A stretch of 64,000 bases of DNA from Sphingomonas sp. PAMC 26621 (GTDB lineage Bacteria; Pseudomonadota; Alphaproteobacteria; Sphingomonadales; Sphingomonadaceae). A program made the translations under genes and the position numbers. Where the stretch lies: contig NZ_AIDW01000015.1 of NCBI RefSeq assembly GCF_000251145.1, forward strand, positions 236,462 to 300,461, read 5' to 3'. This document shows positions 8,621 through 17,496 of this stretch, piece after piece (within the stretch, counting starts at the first letter, position 1; each line of letters opens with the position of its first letter). The notes under the pieces are model-generated. The model had not been told where the DNA came from. It saw only the letters and a list, made by a program, of their open reading frames with translations, and made no database searches.

Positions 8621-9674
8621 TCAGGCGATAGCGACGGCGACCGCGGTGCCGGGTGCGTTGCCCCAGCGGAAGTCGGTGCCATCCGTCCACATGCGGTGGA
8701 GGACAACGGCCAGGCGGCGCGCGACGGCCACGATGGCTCGGCGCATGCCCCGGCGCTGTGCGACCTTCATCCCCCAGGCCTTGAGCCACGACCAGGTGCC
8801 GGCTCTGGGTCAGCAGGACCTGCGCCGCCTCTTACAGCATCGTTCGCAGCATGATGTCGCCGGACTTGGAGATGCCGCAGTCATAGTCGACCTCGCCCGA
8901 CTGATGCCGCCGGGGCGTCAACCCGAGATGCGCGCCGACCGCTCTGGAATGAACGAAGCGCTGGGGTTGGTCGATCGAGGCCCGATAGGTGAGAGCCACC
9001 ACCGGGCCGACGCCGGGCGCGGTCATCAACCGTTTGCAGACCGGATCATGCCGAACCGTGTCGAGCAGCATCTTGTGGAGCGTGGCCAGTTGCTGGCGCA
9101 TCACCCGCCGTACCGTCAGCAACGGCTCGACGATCGCCGCCAGTCGCGGAAATCCCTCGACCAGGTGACGGATCCGGGCCTCGTAACCGATTGTGCTGAC
9201 GACACCGACCTTGAGGCTAGAGTTGCGGAGCGTGCCGCGCATGTCGGACTCGATGTCGATCAGCTTGCGCTGGACGAGCGCGCGGCTGGTCAGCAGCATG
9301 CGTAGCTCCTGCGCGGCTAGCGTCTTGACATGCACCGGCTTGAACAGGCCGACCCGCATCATCTGGGCGATGCCGCGGGCATCGTTGCGATCAGATTTGT
9401 TGATCTGCTGCGCCTGCAACAGCGCCTTCATGTGGCGGGTCTCGACGCAGATGACCGGCAGACCAGCCTCGCTTAGACCGTACAATAGCCATTGCGACAA
9501 TGGCCCGGCCTCGATCCCGACCCTGACGTAATCGGCACCGATCGACGTCAGCAGTACGGCTATGTCATCGGGCTCGGTCGGCACCTTACGCTCGCACACC
9601 ACCTTGCCGGCATCGTCCACCACGCACACCGACGTCTCCTTCACCGAGACGTCCAGACCCACGAAATGCGCCAT
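8621..9674 (-). pseudogene. IS110-family transposase, broken by a stop codon and a frameshift
   Basis: The reverse strand encodes MAHFVGLDVSVKETSV, then EAGPLSQWL, then NKSDRNDARGIA, supplying the acidic residues of the RuvC-like (DEDD) domain. The C-terminal transposase-20 region (APGVGPVVALTYRA to SKSGDIMLRTML) carries the expected serine. At 8832-8834 a TAA replaces the Tyr codon expected in MLYEAAQVLL. About 35 bases later one extra base shifts the frame (near 8799). Beyond it the normal tail is readable (WSWLKAWGMKVAQRRGMRRA to the TGA at 8621). A complete protein would have about 350 residues; only 280 are made. Decay looks recent. IS110 enzymes act with a noncoding bridge RNA encoded at an element end. 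Confidence 0.85.
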
Positions 9675-9850
9675 CGCTCACACTCCTTCCCTCGATGCTC
9701 GAGGTCAGGCTCGACCCCGATCCAGGCATCGTATGTGGAGGGACTGCAATCTCACCATCCAACGGGCGAAATGCAGCCGCGGCGATACACCATCTTTCGA
9801 GGAGCTTCAAAGCGCGCTTAAACGGCGTCTTATGTGTCAAAAGGATCCAA
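9675..9850 (-). other. Noncoding flank upstream of the IS110 transposase
   Basis: This stretch precedes the transposase start and shows no coding frame of quality. In IS110-group elements the equivalent 5' flank encodes the bridge RNA that pairs with target and donor DNA; in the IS1111 group that RNA lies on the other side. I cannot fold it reliably by eye, so this is a place to look rather than an annotation of an RNA. Confidence 0.3.
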
Positions 9851-9851
9851 A

Positions 9852-9900
9852 CCTGTCGATCAAAATCTGAACCATTAATGTTTCAGGTTTTGATCGACAG
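9852..9900. repeat. Long near-perfect inverted repeat
   Basis: The arms CTGTCGATCAAAATCTGAA and TTCAGGTTTTGATCGACAG face each other around a short AT-rich loop (about 10 bases), with a single mismatch in 19 pairs. It lies just outside the noncoding flank of the IS110 copy and is not followed by a T-run, so it is not a typical terminator. It may be an insertion target of that IS, or two abutting ends of another mobile element. Confidence 0.7.
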
Positions 9901-10039
9901 CTAACCGCCGGCAGCTCTCGACCAGACCCGGTCGTTCCAATTAGCCGCCGCGAACGTCTGCTCCTGGCAGAAGCTGCCGTTGGAATGCTCGAAGCGGACC
10001 GACAATAATGCGCCCAAACTTGGTCATTCAGAGTGCCCG

Positions 10040-10550
10040 CTCGATCATTTGCCCCCCGGCCAAACAACGCGAGCTGTAACGTGTCGTCCAGATCCACTTC
10101 GAGGAGTTCGGCGACGCGAAGGCGATCGCGACTTCCGATTGGAAGAAGCAGGCGCGCATCCTCAAGGTTGTCCTCTACGGGAGCTATGCGCATGGCGGCT
10201 GGGTCGATGAACCGCACACAGCCAAGGCCTATCAGTCGGATTTCGATCTTCTCGTCATCGGCAACAACGACAAGCTGACCGACCGGATCGAAGTCTGGGC
10301 GACCGCCGAGGACCGGCTCAACCGCGAACTGGCGATCACCAAGACGCTGCGCACGCCGGTCAATTTCATCGTACACACACTGGCCGAGGTGAATAACGGC
10401 CTGGCCCATGGGCGCTACTTTTTCATCGACATCGCTCGCGACGGCATCGGGCTTTACCAGAGGGAGGATACCAAGTTTCATGAACCCAAGCCGGAGACAC
10501 CGGGACAGGCGCTGGCGATGGCTCGTCTGCGGTTCAGATGCTCTAACTAG
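10040..10550 (+). pseudogene. Broken MNT-type nucleotidyltransferase (HEPN-linked family) fragment
   Basis: The readable frame from 10080 gives VLYGSYAHGGWVDE and, after a spacer, YQSDFDLLVIG. This is the GS-to-DxD signature of minimal nucleotidyltransferases. It continues with TKTLRTPVNFIVHTLAEVN and GRYFFIDIARDGIGLYQ. In complete relatives this domain is followed by a HEPN domain, an arrangement linked to toxin-antitoxin and defence functions. Here the start is damaged: LDHLPPG is followed by one extra base and then a TAA at 10077. The protein then ends about 10 residues after LAMAR at a foreign junction near 10525, so the HEPN part is gone. It is a relic next to IS110 sequence. Confidence 0.7.
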
Positions 10551-10856
10551 CTGCAGCCGCGTATTTGCAGGCCCGATACCTCAAGAGAGCTTGTCTATCG
10601 CGCATGGGTTTCCAGATAGCGATCGTGGACGGGTCATATTGGGAGTTCAGCATCGTCCATGCTATGCTGACTGCTCTGACGATGCAGGATTACCGCAAGC
10701 CGAACATCTAACACGACTGGCACGCCCAACGGATCGCGCTACATCCAACATCCTGAGGTTAATGGTCAGGGCGATGTTGAGCACGGTACTTTACAGCCCG
10801 CGTTGCGAAGAAACCGGCGGTTCCGCTGTCGGGAACAGCCGGATCGTGGCGTCAGC
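10551..10856. other. Gene-free junction before the transporter cluster
   Basis: Some 300 bases separate the broken nucleotidyltransferase from the binding-protein gene. No convincing coding frame is present. The promoter for the binding-protein gene should lie here, but I cannot point to clear -35/-10 elements. Confidence 0.45.
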
Positions 10857-12509
10857 GTGAGCAACGTTAGGCTTGATCGTCTGCGTCGGGGCGCCACGCC
10901 TGTAGCCAATGCTGCGATAGACGAATGTCTGTCCGGCCGGATCGACAAGCGTGAGTTCCTGCGCTGGGCAAGCGTCCTGGGCGGGGCGATCCCGCTTCTC
11001 GGCACGGGCGGGTGCACCGTGTCGGACGATGCGGTGGCGGACCGAACGGGCGGGGTCGTGCGGGTCGGCATGCCGGTGCCGGCCGCGCGGATCGACCCGC
11101 TGACCGTTGCAGATACGGGTGGGGTCTGCATGCTGTCGCAGACGGGGGAATATCTGGCGGTGTCCGGCCCCGACCTGCGGCTGCAGCCGGTTCTGGCGAC
11201 CAGCTGGGCGTCGAACGACAACGGGACCGTGTGGACGTTCCGGATTCGGCAGGGCGTCCGCTTTCACGACGGCCGGACGTTGACCGCGGCGGACGTGGTC
11301 GCGACCTTCGACCGCCTGGCGGATCCCGCGAACGGTTCGATCGCGCTGTCGGCCTTCTCTGGCGTGCTGTCCAAGGGCGGGGCGCGTGCTGTCGATGCGC
11401 AGACGGTGGCGTTCCACCTCGATGCGCCCAATGGCAGCTTCCCGTATCTGGTGTCGTCGGACAATTTCAACGCGATCATCCTGCCGGCCGATTATGCCGG
11501 GGGCTTCGAGGACAGCTTCATCGGCACCGGCCCGTTCCGGCTCGAGCGGTTCACGCCCAAGGTCGGTGCCGCGTTCGTCCGGAACGACGCCTATTGGGGG
11601 AGAAAGGCGCTCCCCGATCGCACCAGCTTCCTGTTCTACGACAGCCTCCAGGCGCAGGTGCTGGCGATCCAGGGCGGGCAGGTCGATGTGCTGCTGCATG
11701 TCCCGGTCCACGGCACGCAGGCGTTGCTCGCCGATCCGCGGCTGAACATCCTCGCGCTGCGATCGAGCGCACACGAGCAGCTCCACATGCGCTGCGATCG
11801 TCCGCCGTTCCACGATCCGCGGGTGCGCCGCGCGATCGCTTTGTGCCTGGACCGCGACGCGCTGGTCACCGGACTGTATGCGGGCCGGGGGACCCTGGGC
11901 AACGACAGTCCGTTCGCGCCCCTCTATGCCGCGACCGACCCGGGCGTGCCGCAACGGCGCAAGGACCTGCGCGAGGCCAAGGCGCTGCTGACGGCTGCCG
12001 GTCATCCGGATGGCTTCGCCGCGCTGCTGACCACCGAACGATTCCAAGAAATCCCCGATTATGCGGTCGTCATCCAGAATGCGGTCAAGGCGATCGGTGT
12101 TCGCCTGACGCTGAACGTCGAGGACCAGGCCGCCTTTTACGGCCAGGCGACGTTCGGCCAGTCAGACTGGCTGGATTCGACCATGGGGATCGAGGATTAT
12201 GCGCATCGCGGCGTGCCCAACACCATCCTCGCCGCGTCGCTGACCACGCCCGGCACCTTCAACGCCGCGCATTTCCGCAACCCCAGCTACGATCGCCTCG
12301 TCGCGGGGTATATCGCGGCGCTGGAGCCAGCGTCGCAGCGCGCGACCGCGGGGCAGATCCAGCGGCTGTTGCTCGCCGAAACGCCGGTGGTGACGACCTG
12401 CTTCTACGACTGGCTGACCGTCAACACGAAGCGGATCACGGGCGTCAGGCCGACGGCAATGGCGCAGCTGTTCCTGGATCGGGCGCACCCAGTGCCTGTA
12501 GACGGCTGA
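10857..12509 (+). CDS. Oligopeptide/nickel-type ABC transporter substrate-binding lipoprotein (SBP family 5)
   Basis: About 550 residues from the GTG at 10857; an ATG at 10803 is in frame, but the added residues look noncoding. The signal region KREFLRWASVLGGAIPLLGTGGC is preceded by a longer N-tail, and Cys after GTGG fits lipid anchoring. The mature protein has family hallmarks: the WTFRIRQGVRFHDGRTLTAADV block, GTGPFRLERF, and VRRAIALCLDRDALV. Family members bind peptides, nickel or metal chelates, opines or sugars; the ligand cannot be read from sequence. It is transcribed towards the fused ATPase gene and shares 65 bases with its 3' end on the other strand. With the permeases at 14.5-16.3 kb it makes one import system. 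Confidence 0.88.
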   Translation: MSNVRLDRLRRGATPVANAAIDECLSGRIDKREFLRWASVLGGAIPLLGTGGCTVSDDAVADRTGGVVRVGMPVPAARIDPLTVADTGGVCMLSQTGEYLAVSGPDLRLQPVLATSWASNDNGTVWTFRIRQGVRFHDGRTLTAADVVATFDRLADPANGSIALSAFSGVLSKGGARAVDAQTVAFHLDAPNGSFPYLVSSDNFNAIILPADYAGGFEDSFIGTGPFRLERFTPKVGAAFVRNDAYWGRKALPDRTSFLFYDSLQAQVLAIQGGQVDVLLHVPVHGTQALLADPRLNILALRSSAHEQLHMRCDRPPFHDPRVRRAIALCLDRDALVTGLYAGRGTLGNDSPFAPLYAATDPGVPQRRKDLREAKALLTAAGHPDGFAALLTTERFQEIPDYAVVIQNAVKAIGVRLTLNVEDQAAFYGQATFGQSDWLDSTMGIEDYAHRGVPNTILAASLTTPGTFNAAHFRNPSYDRLVAGYIAALEPASQRATAGQIQRLLLAETPVVTTCFYDWLTVNTKRITGVRPTAMAQLFLDRAHPVPVDG

Positions 12510-14487
12510 GTTCCTCGACGGAGATATGGCAGCGGATCGCATGGCCGTCCCCCGCGGCAAGCAGTTCGGGCTCGCGTTCGCTGCAAATGGGGCCGATGCG
12601 ACGCGGGCAGCGCGCCTGGAAGACGCACCCGCCGAGGCTGGCGTGATGGCCCGAGACTTCGCCCTGGAGGCGGATGCGCGACGGCTGTTCGCCTTGCAGT
12701 GTCAGGCTCGATGACAGGAGCGCCTCCGTATAGGGGTGCTGTGGCGATGAGAACACGGCCGCGGTCGGTCCCACCTCCATCAGCCGCCCGAGATACAGCA
12801 CCGCCACCCGGTCGGCGAGATAGTTCACCACCGCAAGATCGTGCGAGATGAAGATGTAGCTGACGTCGGTTTCGGCCTGAAGTTCGACGAGCAGGTTCAG
12901 GATCGCCGACTGGACCGACACGTCGAGCGCGGAGGTCGGCTCGTCGCAGATGACGATCCGGGGGTCTCCGGCAAAGGCGCGGGCGATGCTGACGCGTTGC
13001 TTCAGCCCGCCCGATAGCTGCGATGGCCGGTCGTCGAGATAGGGGAGGCCGAGACGGACGCGATCGGCGAGGGCGCGGAGGCGCTGCTCGCGATCGCCGC
13101 GGGTCGTGCCCGCCAGTCGCATCGCCCGCCCGATCAGCCGGCGGACGCTATGGGCCCCGTTGAGTGCGAGGCCGGGGTTCTGAAAGACCATCTGGATGGA
13201 TTTGAGCTGGTCGCGGCTCCGTCGGCTGGCGGTCGGGGGCAGGGGGGCGCCGTCGAGTGTGATGCGGCCCCCCACGTCGGGCTCGGTCAGCCCGAGGATC
13301 AGCTTGGCGAGCGTGCTCTTTCCGCTGCCGGACTCGCCGACCACGCCCAGCGTCTCGCCCGCGGCGATGTCGAGATCGACGCCGCCGACCGCGCGCACCG
13401 CTACGCCGTCCGTCCGATAGGTCTTGGCGAGCCCGCGAGCGGTCAGGATCGCCGCCCCGGAGGTTCGCGCCGGTGGTGCCGTCGTCGCGGCCTGGGCGTG
13501 GGGCATGGTCGCGACGGCATCGGGGAAATGGCAGCCCGCCGAGCGATCGTGGGTTATCAGGGCAAGCGATGGCGCTTCTGTCAGGCAGCGGTCCTGCACG
13601 ATCGGGCATCGCGGCGCATAGATGCAGCCCTGCACGACCGACCCGGGCGAGGGCGGCAAGCCCGCGATCGTATCCAGCGGCCCCTGATCCTTGCGCCGAC
13701 CGTCGCGCGGTGCGCACCGCAACAGGCCCGCGGTATAGGGGTGCTTGGGGTCGGCGAAGACGTCGCCGGTGGGGCCCTCCTCGACCAGATTGCCGGCGTA
13801 CAACACGCCGACCCGGTCGCACATCCGCGCGATCGCGGGCAGGCTGTGGCTGATGAGCAGCAGCCCCATCGACGTTTCCATCCGGAGCCGTGCGACGAGG
13901 TCGAAGATATCCGCCTCGACCGTGGCATCCAGTCCTGTCGTCGGCTCGTCGAGGATCAGCAGCGATGGCGCGATCGACAACGCCATCGCGATCACGACGC
14001 GCTGCTGCAATCCGCCCGAAAGCTCGTGCGGATAGCTGTTGAGGACGCGCTCGGGCTGGGCGATCTGGACGCGGTCGAGCATGGCGTGCGCCCGCTGGAG
14101 TGCCTCGTCGCGGCCCAGCGCGAAGGCATTTTCGAACACCTCGGTCATCTGCCGCTCGATCCGCAGCGACGGGTTGAGGGCGCGCGCGGGGTCTTGATAG
14201 ACCATTGCGACCTTGCGGCTGCGCAGCCGACGCAGCGCGTCCGGCGTCATCGCCATCAGGTCGAGGCCGTCGATCAGGATCCGCCCGCCCTCGATCCGAC
14301 CGTGGCGCGCGAGATACCGCACGGCAGCGAACGCCGCGGTCGACTTGCCGCAGCCCGATTCCCCGACGAGCCCGTACGCCTCGCCCCGCGCGATATGCAG
14401 GCTGAGGTCCGCGATCACTTGGCGCGGGCGACGCTGGATAAGGTAGGAGACATAGAGGTTTTCGATGCGCAGGGCGTCGTCGCTCAT
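12445..14487 (-). CDS. ABC transporter ATPase, two nucleotide-binding domains fused (DppD-DppF type)
   Basis: The ATG at 14487 overlaps the permease stop as ATGA, giving about 680 residues. The first ABC domain has GESGCGKST (about 42-50), LSGGLQQR (156-163) and LLILDEP (176-182). It ends with the oligopeptide-transporter cysteine motif (APRCPIVQDRC, about 291-301). A linker rich in Ala/Pro leads to the second domain with GESGSGKST (384-392), LSGGLKQR (491-498) and IVICDEP (511-517), and a second Cys-rich tail (FQARCPRR). In most dipeptide importers these are two proteins; fused forms occur in the family. It would sit on the cytoplasmic face of the permease pair and power uptake. Sequence is intact. 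Confidence 0.9.
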   Translation of the reverse strand: MSDDALRIENLYVSYLIQRRPRQVIADLSLHIARGEAYGLVGESGCGKSTAAFAAVRYLARHGRIEGGRILIDGLDLMAMTPDALRRLRSRKVAMVYQDPARALNPSLRIERQMTEVFENAFALGRDEALQRAHAMLDRVQIAQPERVLNSYPHELSGGLQQRVVIAMALSIAPSLLILDEPTTGLDATVEADIFDLVARLRMETSMGLLLISHSLPAIARMCDRVGVLYAGNLVEEGPTGDVFADPKHPYTAGLLRCAPRDGRRKDQGPLDTIAGLPPSPGSVVQGCIYAPRCPIVQDRCLTEAPSLALITHDRSAGCHFPDAVATMPHAQAATTAPPARTSGAAILTARGLAKTYRTDGVAVRAVGGVDLDIAAGETLGVVGESGSGKSTLAKLILGLTEPDVGGRITLDGAPLPPTASRRSRDQLKSIQMVFQNPGLALNGAHSVRRLIGRAMRLAGTTRGDREQRLRALADRVRLGLPYLDDRPSQLSGGLKQRVSIARAFAGDPRIVICDEPTSALDVSVQSAILNLLVELQAETDVSYIFISHDLAVVNYLADRVAVLYLGRLMEVGPTAAVFSSPQHPYTEALLSSSLTLQGEQPSRIRLQGEVSGHHASLGGCVFQARCPRRIGPICSEREPELLAAGDGHAIRCHISVEELSRLQALGAPDPGTAAPLPSA

Positions 14488-15325
14488 CGGTCGAACAGCC
14501 CCTGCAAGGCCTCGGCGACGAGGACGAAGCCGATGATCAGGGACGCGATCGCGCCGGCGTCGAACAGCACGGTCCACCAATAGCTGCCGATCAGCCCGTA
14601 ATTCTCAGCGATCGCCAGACCCCAGTCGGGCGAAGGCGGCTGGATGCCGAAGCCGAGAAAGCTGAGCGATGCGACGAAGAAGATCGCAAAGCCCAGCCGC
14701 ACGGTCATCTCCACCACGATCAGCGGCACCACGTTAGGCAGGATCTCGACGAACATGATCGAGCCGGCGCCGTCTCCGCGCAGCCGTGCGGCGGCGATAT
14801 AGTCGAGCGTCGTCTCGATTTTCACAGCCGACCGCACCGTCCGAGCGATCAGCAGCGTGAAGGTGAAGGCGATGACGAGGATGACGGACAGGTTCGACGT
14901 CCCCACCGCCGCCAGCGCGATTAAAGCGATGATGATGAGCGGCAGCGCCTGCAACGCTTCGATGACGCGACTGGCAAGCGCGTCGAACACGCCGCCGAAA
15001 TAGCCCAGCGCCAGACCGAGGACGGTTCCCGCCAGCGTGCCGAGCAGCGTTGCCGCTAGCGAGACCGTCAGGATGTCGGTCGATCCGATCATCACCCGCG
15101 ACAGGATATCGCGACCGAGCTGGTCGGTGCGAACGGGTGGGCGAGCGATGGCGCGGCCAAGGTCGCCAGCAGATTGTCGGCATAGGGATCGAACGGTGCG
15201 ATCCGTTCCCCGAACAGCGCGCAGGCGGTCCAGAACGCGATGATCGCCAAACCGACGACGAGTCCGCGCGAGCGGAGCACGATGCGAAGCCGGTCGCCGA
15301 CACCCGATCCGGATCGTTCGCTCAT
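14484..15325 (-). pseudogene. DppC-type ABC permease, single-base frameshift
   Basis: The start MSERSGSGVGDRLRI overlaps the DppB-type stop (ATGA). It leads into a membrane helix and the family phrase ending in HPF; at about 15130 the frame breaks. One added base (TTCGGCACC for TTCGCACC) restores the expected GTDQLGRDILSRV, after which the rest reads normally: YIAAARLRGDGAGSIMF carries the EAA-loop that docks the ATPase, then PPSPDWGLAI. Repaired, it has about 280 residues and five or six membrane helices. As written it would abolish the importer. The neighbours are intact, and other genes in this sequence show similar single-base losses, so an assembly error is a real possibility. Confidence 0.8.
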
Positions 15326-16278
15326 GCCCGCCCTCTTGCGCGAAGTTTGGGATCGAGCATCTCGGCCAGCACGTCGCCGACGATCGCCGCGACGGTATAG
15401 AGCATGCCGACGACCAGTACGCCTGCCATCAGCATCGGAAAATCCTTCGCCTTCGCGGCGGTGTAGATCAGGCTGCCGATGCCGCGATAGTGGAACAAGG
15501 TTTCCACCACGACGAGACCGCCCGTCAGATAGCCGACCAGACTGGCCGCGACCGTGATCGTCGGCAGCAGCGCGTTGCGCAGGACGTGCCGGAACAGGAT
15601 GATCCGTGGCGGCAGCCCTTTGAGGATGGCGGTGCGGGCATAGTCGGAGTCGAGTGCCGCAACCGCGCCGGTCCGGGCGACGCGCGCGACATAGCCGAAA
15701 TAGATGATGACCAGCGGCAGCGAGGGCAGCACGAGATACCGCGCCTGCGTCAGCGCGCCCGCGCCGTCGGGCCAGTCGGCGGACATCGGCAACCAGCGCA
15801 GCCAGATGCCGAAGATCAGGATCAGGACGATCGCCGAGATGAATTCCGGCACCACCCCGAGCGACTGGCCGGTGAGGATGATGACCCGGTCCTTCCAGCC
15901 GCCGACGTCGAGCGCCGCGACGACGCCACCAAGGATACCCAGCGGCAGGATCATGCAGAACGCCATCGCGGCAAGCTTGAGCGAGTTGGCCAGCGCGGCC
16001 AGCACGAACGGCGCGACGGGCGCGCGGAACGTGTAGGATTCCCCCATGTCGCCGCGCACGAACCGGCTGATCCACTCCCAATATTGCACGGGAATGGCGC
16101 GATCCACGCCGATCGCGTGGTTGAACCGGGCGACCGCGCGCGCATCGGCCAGCGGGCCAAGCACGGCGCGACCGACGTCTCCGGGCAGGAGCTGCCCTCC
16201 GAAGAAGACGACGAGGCTCAGGACCAGAAGGGTCACGAAGGCCAGCGGAAGACGGCGAAGGAGGGCCTGGACGATCAT
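15322..16278 (-). CDS. DppB-type ABC permease
   Basis: This 318-residue inner-membrane protein has the N-terminal helix (RLPLAFVTLLVLSLVVFF), a periplasmic loop with FVRGDMGESYTF, and the BPD-permease core. The EAA-type loop is DYARTAILKGLPPRIILFRHVL. It pairs with the DppC-type subunit downstream, and the ATG of that gene overlaps its own TGA. It is the first gene of the leftward operon (permease, permease, fused ATPase). It starts 225 bases from the divergent oxygenase gene, so both transcripts probably share a control region. Confidence 0.9.
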   Translation of the reverse strand: MIVQALLRRLPLAFVTLLVLSLVVFFGGQLLPGDVGRAVLGPLADARAVARFNHAIGVDRAIPVQYWEWISRFVRGDMGESYTFRAPVAPFVLAALANSLKLAAMAFCMILPLGILGGVVAALDVGGWKDRVIILTGQSLGVVPEFISAIVLILIFGIWLRWLPMSADWPDGAGALTQARYLVLPSLPLVIIYFGYVARVARTGAVAALDSDYARTAILKGLPPRIILFRHVLRNALLPTITVAASLVGYLTGGLVVVETLFHYRGIGSLIYTAAKAKDFPMLMAGVLVVGMLYTVAAIVGDVLAEMLDPKLRARGRA

Positions 16279-16503
16279 GCGTGGGTGTTGGATCCTCAGG
16301 CTCAGGCGCGCGATACCGGACCTGCATCCGCGATGCCGCCGCCTTCGTCCAGCCGATTACGCGAATCCATCCTGCGATGCTGGCGGCCGGCGTGATTTCG
16401 GTTCATCAATTTTGCCGGGGGGAGTGGCAAGGCGCTCCAATTCTGGATCCGTATCCCGCCAAACAATTGGCCTTTGGCCGAAGCGGGGCCTAAGGAATGC
16501 GCT
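16279..16503. promoter_or_regulatory. Divergent control region between importer operon and oxygenase-methyltransferase operon
   Basis: Two transcripts start outward from these 225 bases: the importer operon to the left and the oxygenase gene to the right (AAGGA seven bases before its ATG). No regulator gene lies adjacent. I cannot name an operator, but a shared control point would tie uptake to the tailoring enzymes. Confidence 0.45.
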
Positions 16504-17496
16504 ATGAGTAATGTCCCCGACACCGTGATCGATGGCGGCGCAACCGATGTGCGCGGGGAATGGTCGGGCGACAATCAGCAATGGTGGGACTGGTACGTGT
16601 CGCTGGCCGAGAACGAGCGGTCGCTGACGCCGCTGGTCGATCTGGGCGCGCTGCCCGACATTGCCTGCCCGGACGACGAGGAACTCGGGCGCGAACTGGC
16701 CGAGCCCTATCCGCTCGATGCGGGTACGATCGAGGCGTTTCGTCTGAACGGCTTCGTGAAATTGCCCGACGTCCTGTCGCCCGGCGCGACGCTGCGTCTG
16801 CGCGCCGAACTGAAACGCTTGCTCGAGGCGGCCTATGCCGCGTCGCTGGATGGCGGGCTGGCCGACTGTTTCCTGAGCCTCGAGATGATCTGGCTGGACA
16901 ACCCGCTGGTTCGGCACTTCGTCCTGAGCCCGCGGATCGCGAAGATCTGCGCCGATCTGCTCGGCGTGGAGCGGGTCCGGCTGTATCACGACAATGTGCT
17001 GTCGAAGGAGCCCGGCTGCGGGCGTACGCCGTGGCATTACGACGATCACCATTTCCCGCTGGCCACGCAGGACGTCGTTACCGCGTGGATGGCCGCGCAG
17101 TTCATTCCGGTGGCGATGGGGCCCCTGGCGTTCGCGGGGCCGATCGACATCCACCGGCTGGTGGCGGACGTGCCGTTCAACAAGACCGATACCAGCTACG
17201 ACAAGCACGTCGCCGAACTGTTCCGGCAGCACGACGTCGCGATCGATGAAAGTCCGTTTGCCCTGGGCACGGTAAGCTTTCATCACAATCTCAGCTTCCA
17301 TACCGCCGGGCCCAATCGCACGACGCAGAGCCGGATCGTGCTCGCCAACACCTTCTTTGCCGATGGCGCGCGGATCGTCGATGATCCCACGATCGTGTCG
17401 GGCGACTGGCGAAAGTTCATGCCCGGTTGCGAACCCGGCGGGCCGGCGAATTCCGAACTAAATCCAATATGTTGGCCGACGGAGCAAGAAGCATGA
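16504..17496 (+). CDS. Phytanoyl-CoA dioxygenase (PhyH)-family Fe(II)/2-oxoglutarate oxygenase
   Basis: This protein of about 330 residues starts at the ATG following AAGGA. It carries the metal triad of PhyH enzymes: H178 and D180 in WHYDDHH, and H266 in SFHTAGPNRTTQSR, with R277 placed to bind 2-oxoglutarate. A 70-residue N-terminal extension rich in Trp and acidic residues precedes the domain. Such enzymes hydroxylate or halogenate small molecules, amino acids or carrier-bound intermediates; the substrate is unknown. Its stop overlaps the first methyltransferase ATG, so the two are co-translated. Context points to tailoring of a small molecule that the adjacent ABC system carries. Confidence 0.85.
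   Translation: MSNVPDTVIDGGATDVRGEWSGDNQQWWDWYVSLAENERSLTPLVDLGALPDIACPDDEELGRELAEPYPLDAGTIEAFRLNGFVKLPDVLSPGATLRLRAELKRLLEAAYAASLDGGLADCFLSLEMIWLDNPLVRHFVLSPRIAKICADLLGVERVRLYHDNVLSKEPGCGRTPWHYDDHHFPLATQDVVTAWMAAQFIPVAMGPLAFAGPIDIHRLVADVPFNKTDTSYDKHVAELFRQHDVAIDESPFALGTVSFHHNLSFHTAGPNRTTQSRIVLANTFFADGARIVDDPTIVSGDWRKFMPGCEPGGPANSELNPICWPTEQEA

Noticed and set aside
13150..14583. Forward-strand open frame of about 477 codons over the fused ATPase
   Set aside because: Antisense to an intact ABC ATPase; no recognisable protein pattern.
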